Source: Paracoccaceae bacterium
Lineage (GTDB): Bacteria; Pseudomonadota; Alphaproteobacteria; Rhodobacterales; Rhodobacteraceae
Direction: 5' to 3'
Assembly (NCBI GenBank): GCA_020441345.1
Contig: JAGRMK010000151.1
Span: 1 to 7,218 of the forward strand
DNA length: 7,218 nucleotides
A model generated the notes under the pieces. That model worked only from the letters and a program-made list of their open reading frames with translations, ran no database searches and was not told the DNA's origin. The translations under genes and the position numbers were made by a program. Below, piece by piece: positions 5,060-7,218 of the stretch; position 1 is the stretch's first letter, and the number at the start of each line of letters is the position of its first letter.

Positions 5060-7218
5060 TCAGAGGGGCGGCAGGCTGCGCACGTACTCCACGACCTGCG
5101 GGCGGATATTGTCGATGCCACGCGCCTTGGCGTCATCCAGGATCGCGGCAACGTCACCAAGATCGGCACGCAGGATCAGATCCTTGACCGGGCCAATGGA
5201 GGCCGGGCGCATCGACAGCGAAGGCACGCCGATGCCTGCGAGGGTCAGGGCCTCGATCGGGCGCCCGGCGTCTTCGCCGCAGAACGAGACCGGCGTTCCG
5301 GCGGTCTGGCAACGGGCCACGATCTTCTGGATCAGGGTCAGGAAGCTGAGCGAGAGGGTCTCATAGCGGCGGCGCACCAGTTCGTTCTCGCGGTCCGATG
5401 CAAAGAAGAACTGTTTCAGGTCATTGCCGCCGATCGAGATGAAATCGGCCAGGTCAAAGAACGCGTCAGGCGCGAAGGCGAGGCTGGGGGTTTCCAGCAT
5501 CGCCCCGATTTCAAGCTGTTTCGGTAATGGGTGGCCCAGATGTGCCTCGCGGTCGATTTCGCGCAGCAAGATGTCGCGTGCCGCGACGAATTCGGACATT
5601 TCAGCCACCAGTGGAAACATCACCGTCAGCGGCCCACCGTCGGCGGCGCGGATCAGGGCCTGCAATTGCATCCGCATCACGCCGGGTTTGTCGAGCCCCA
5701 CGCGGACCGCGCGCCAGCCCATCGCCGGGTTGGGTTCCTGCGGGCGGTTCATGTAAGGCATGACCTTGTCCGAGCCGATGTCGAGCGTGCGGAACGCGAC
5801 GCGGCGGCCATCGGCAGCCTTGAGGACGCGGGCATAAAGCGCCGCCAGTTCCGAGCGGCGCGGCATCGAATTGCGCAGCAGGAACTGCAATTCGGTGCGG
5901 AACAGCCCGACGCCATCGGCCCCAGACCCTTCGAGCGAGGGCAGGTCGGCCATGATGCCCGCGTTCATGTGCAGCCCGACGCGCGTGCCGCAACGGGCCA
6001 CGGCCGGGCGATCGCGCAATGCGGCAAAGCGGGCGGCGGCCTGGGTCTGCATGACGATCTTGTCGCGAAACGCGGCGGCGACGCTGTCGTCGGGGCGCAG
6101 ATGCACGACCCCTTCGTCGCCATCGACGATGATCGCATCGCCGGTCAGGGCCTCGGCGGTGATGCCGTCGCAATGCACCACCAGCGGAATCGCCAGCGCG
6201 CGGGCAACGACGGCGGCATGCGAGCCGACGGATCCTTCTTCCAGGACCACACCCTTCAGCTTCTTGCCATATTCCAGCAACTCGCCGGGGCCGATGTTGC
6301 GGGCCACCAGGATCGGGCGCTCGGGCATCACCGCGCCGGTGTCGCTGCCCTGGCCGGTCAGGATGCGCAGCAGGCGGTTCGACAGGTCGTCGAGATCGTG
6401 CAGCCGGTCGCGCAGATAGGGGTCGGGGACCAGTTGCAGCCGGGCGCGGGCCTGGCTTTGTTCCTTTTCCACGGCGGCCTCGGCCGACAACCCGCTTTCG
6501 ATGCTCTGCTCCATCCGGCGCAGCCAGCCGCGCGAATTGGCGAACATGCGATAGGCTTCCAGGATTTCGCGGTGCTCGGCGTCCACGTCGATCGCCATTT
6601 TCAACAGGTCATCGACAGATCCGCGCAGATCGTTGACCGCGGTGCGCAGGCGTTCGGTTTCCGCCACCGGATCATCGTTGACGAACACCGTCACCACGAC
6701 GCGCGGCTCATGCAGCCAGACCTGGCCTTCGGCGGTGCCTTCCTGCCCCGAGCCGCCGCGCAGCATGGCCGGGTGCTTGTGCGGCGCCGCCATCGTCGTG
6801 TCGTCGCTGACAAAGGCGCCAAGCTCGGTCATCTCGGCCAGCACCATCGCGACGACATCGAGCGCGTAGATCTCATCGTCGGAATAGGCGCGCGCCTGCC
6901 GCGACTGGACGACCAGAACGCCCAGTTTTTCCCCGAGCCGCTGGATCGGCACGCCCAGAAAGCTGGAATAGATCTCCTCGCCGGTTTCGGGCATGAACCG
7001 GAACCCGCGTTCCGAGGGGGCGTTGGCGGTGTTCACCACCGACGCGGTGCGCGCGACCCGCCCGACCAGGCCCTCGCCCAGCCTGAGCCGGGTGGCATGC
7101 ACGGCCTGCGGGTTGAGGCCGGTGGTCGCGCATAGCTCCAGCGTCTCGCGATCGCGGAACAGGTAGATGGAGCACACATCGGTGCGCATCGATTCGGCGA
7201 TCAGCCCGGTGATGCGGT
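5060..7218 (-). CDS. ptsP: Phosphoenolpyruvate-protein phosphotransferase, nitrogen PTS Enzyme I (5' end outside window)
   Basis: Enzyme I-Ntr takes phosphate from phosphoenolpyruvate and passes it to NPr (PtsO) and then EIIA-Ntr (PtsN), a regulatory cascade tied to nitrogen and potassium status rather than sugar uptake. About 719 residues are visible, with at most about 30 missing at the N-terminus. The frame stays open past the Met codon at 7189 to the window edge (RITGLIAES), so that Met is internal. Counting from it: a GAF sensor domain covers about 1-125 (MRTDVCSIYLFRD, LRLGEGLVGRVA), which marks EI-Ntr and is absent from sugar-type EI. The NPr-binding domain covers about 150-270. The swivelling domain has phospho-acceptor His324 in EEGSVGSHAAVVARALAIP. 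The PEP-binding barrel (about 385-690) has GVGLFRTELQF (Arg431), FRTLDIGSDK, SIGGNDLKQFFFASDREN and catalytic Cys637 in VSFCGEDAGR. All key residues are present. In related genomes lysC often lies directly upstream (recalled), but that region is outside the window. Confidence 0.97.
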   Translation of the reverse strand, partial: RITGLIAESMRTDVCSIYLFRDRETLELCATTGLNPQAVHATRLRLGEGLVGRVARTASVVNTANAPSERGFRFMPETGEEIYSSFLGVPIQRLGEKLGVLVVQSRQARAYSDDEIYALDVVAMVLAEMTELGAFVSDDTTMAAPHKHPAMLRGGSGQEGTAEGQVWLHEPRVVVTVFVNDDPVAETERLRTAVNDLRGSVDDLLKMAIDVDAEHREILEAYRMFANSRGWLRRMEQSIESGLSAEAAVEKEQSQARARLQLVPDPYLRDRLHDLDDLSNRLLRILTGQGSDTGAVMPERPILVARNIGPGELLEYGKKLKGVVLEEGSVGSHAAVVARALAIPLVVHCDGITAEALTGDAIIVDGDEGVVHLRPDDSVAAAFRDKIVMQTQAAARFAALRDRPAVARCGTRVGLHMNAGIMADLPSLEGSGADGVGLFRTELQFLLRNSMPRRSELAALYARVLKAADGRRVAFRTLDIGSDKVMPYMNRPQEPNPAMGWRAVRVGLDKPGVMRMQLQALIRAADGGPLTVMFPLVAEMSEFVAARDILLREIDREAHLGHPLPKQLEIGAMLETPSLAFAPDAFFDLADFISIGGNDLKQFFFASDRENELVRRRYETLSLSFLTLIQKIVARCQTAGTPVSFCGEDAGRPIEALTLAGIGVPSLSMRPASIGPVKDLILRADLGDVAAILDDAKARGIDNIRPQVVEYVRSLPPL

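Noticed and set aside
5531..7135. Plus-strand open frame of 534 codons opposite ptsP
   Set aside because: It is antisense to an intact ptsP; the translation is His/Gln/Arg/Ala-rich without motifs, a typical GC-skew shadow.
1..7218. A novel defence, mobile or biosynthetic system
   Set aside because: All seven genes belong to known families and form an ordinary chromosomal neighbourhood; no transposase, integrase, repeat array, toxin-antitoxin pair or reverse transcriptase was seen on either strand.

Overview
The window looks like ordinary chromosomal core DNA from an alphaproteobacterium, most likely a Rhodobacteraceae (Roseobacter-group) species. The reasons are the high GC content with strong third-position GC bias, tightly packed TGATG-overlapping genes, and protein sequences (threonine synthase, M16B peptidase, EI-Ntr) that read like those of that family. 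This assignment comes from sequence character and recall, not from a search. No rRNA, tRNA, CRISPR array, transposase, phage gene or integrase was seen.

Layout: positions 1-4295 hold five genes on the + strand that look like one transcription unit. They are the 3' part of threonine synthase (thrC, cut by the left edge), an M16B zinc peptidase, a RimJ/RimL-like GNAT acetyltransferase, a shortened DUF1697 protein, and a D-2-hydroxyglutarate dehydrogenase-like FAD-linked oxidoreductase. The first three are joined by TGATG stop/start overlaps, the third and fourth overlap by 11 nt, and the fifth starts 12 nt after the fourth with its own Shine-Dalgarno sequence.

The only sizeable intergenic region (4296-4564, 269 nt) opens with a perfect 13-bp GC-rich inverted repeat right at the stop codon, a probable terminator. 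It is followed by an AT-richer element (4381-4404) and the start region of a second, YhbS-like GNAT gene (4565-5053, GTG start). That gene converges, with only 6 bp between stop codons, on ptsP (minus strand, 5060 to past the right edge). ptsP encodes Enzyme I of the nitrogen-type phosphotransferase system.

Functionally this is a mix of housekeeping and regulation: threonine biosynthesis, proteolysis, two acetyltransferases, a 2-hydroxyacid dehydrogenase and PTS-Ntr signalling. I found no convincing new multi-gene system. The points most worth checking are the internally shortened DUF1697 protein, the C-rich loop of the terminator hairpin, and the possibly recurrent intergenic element.
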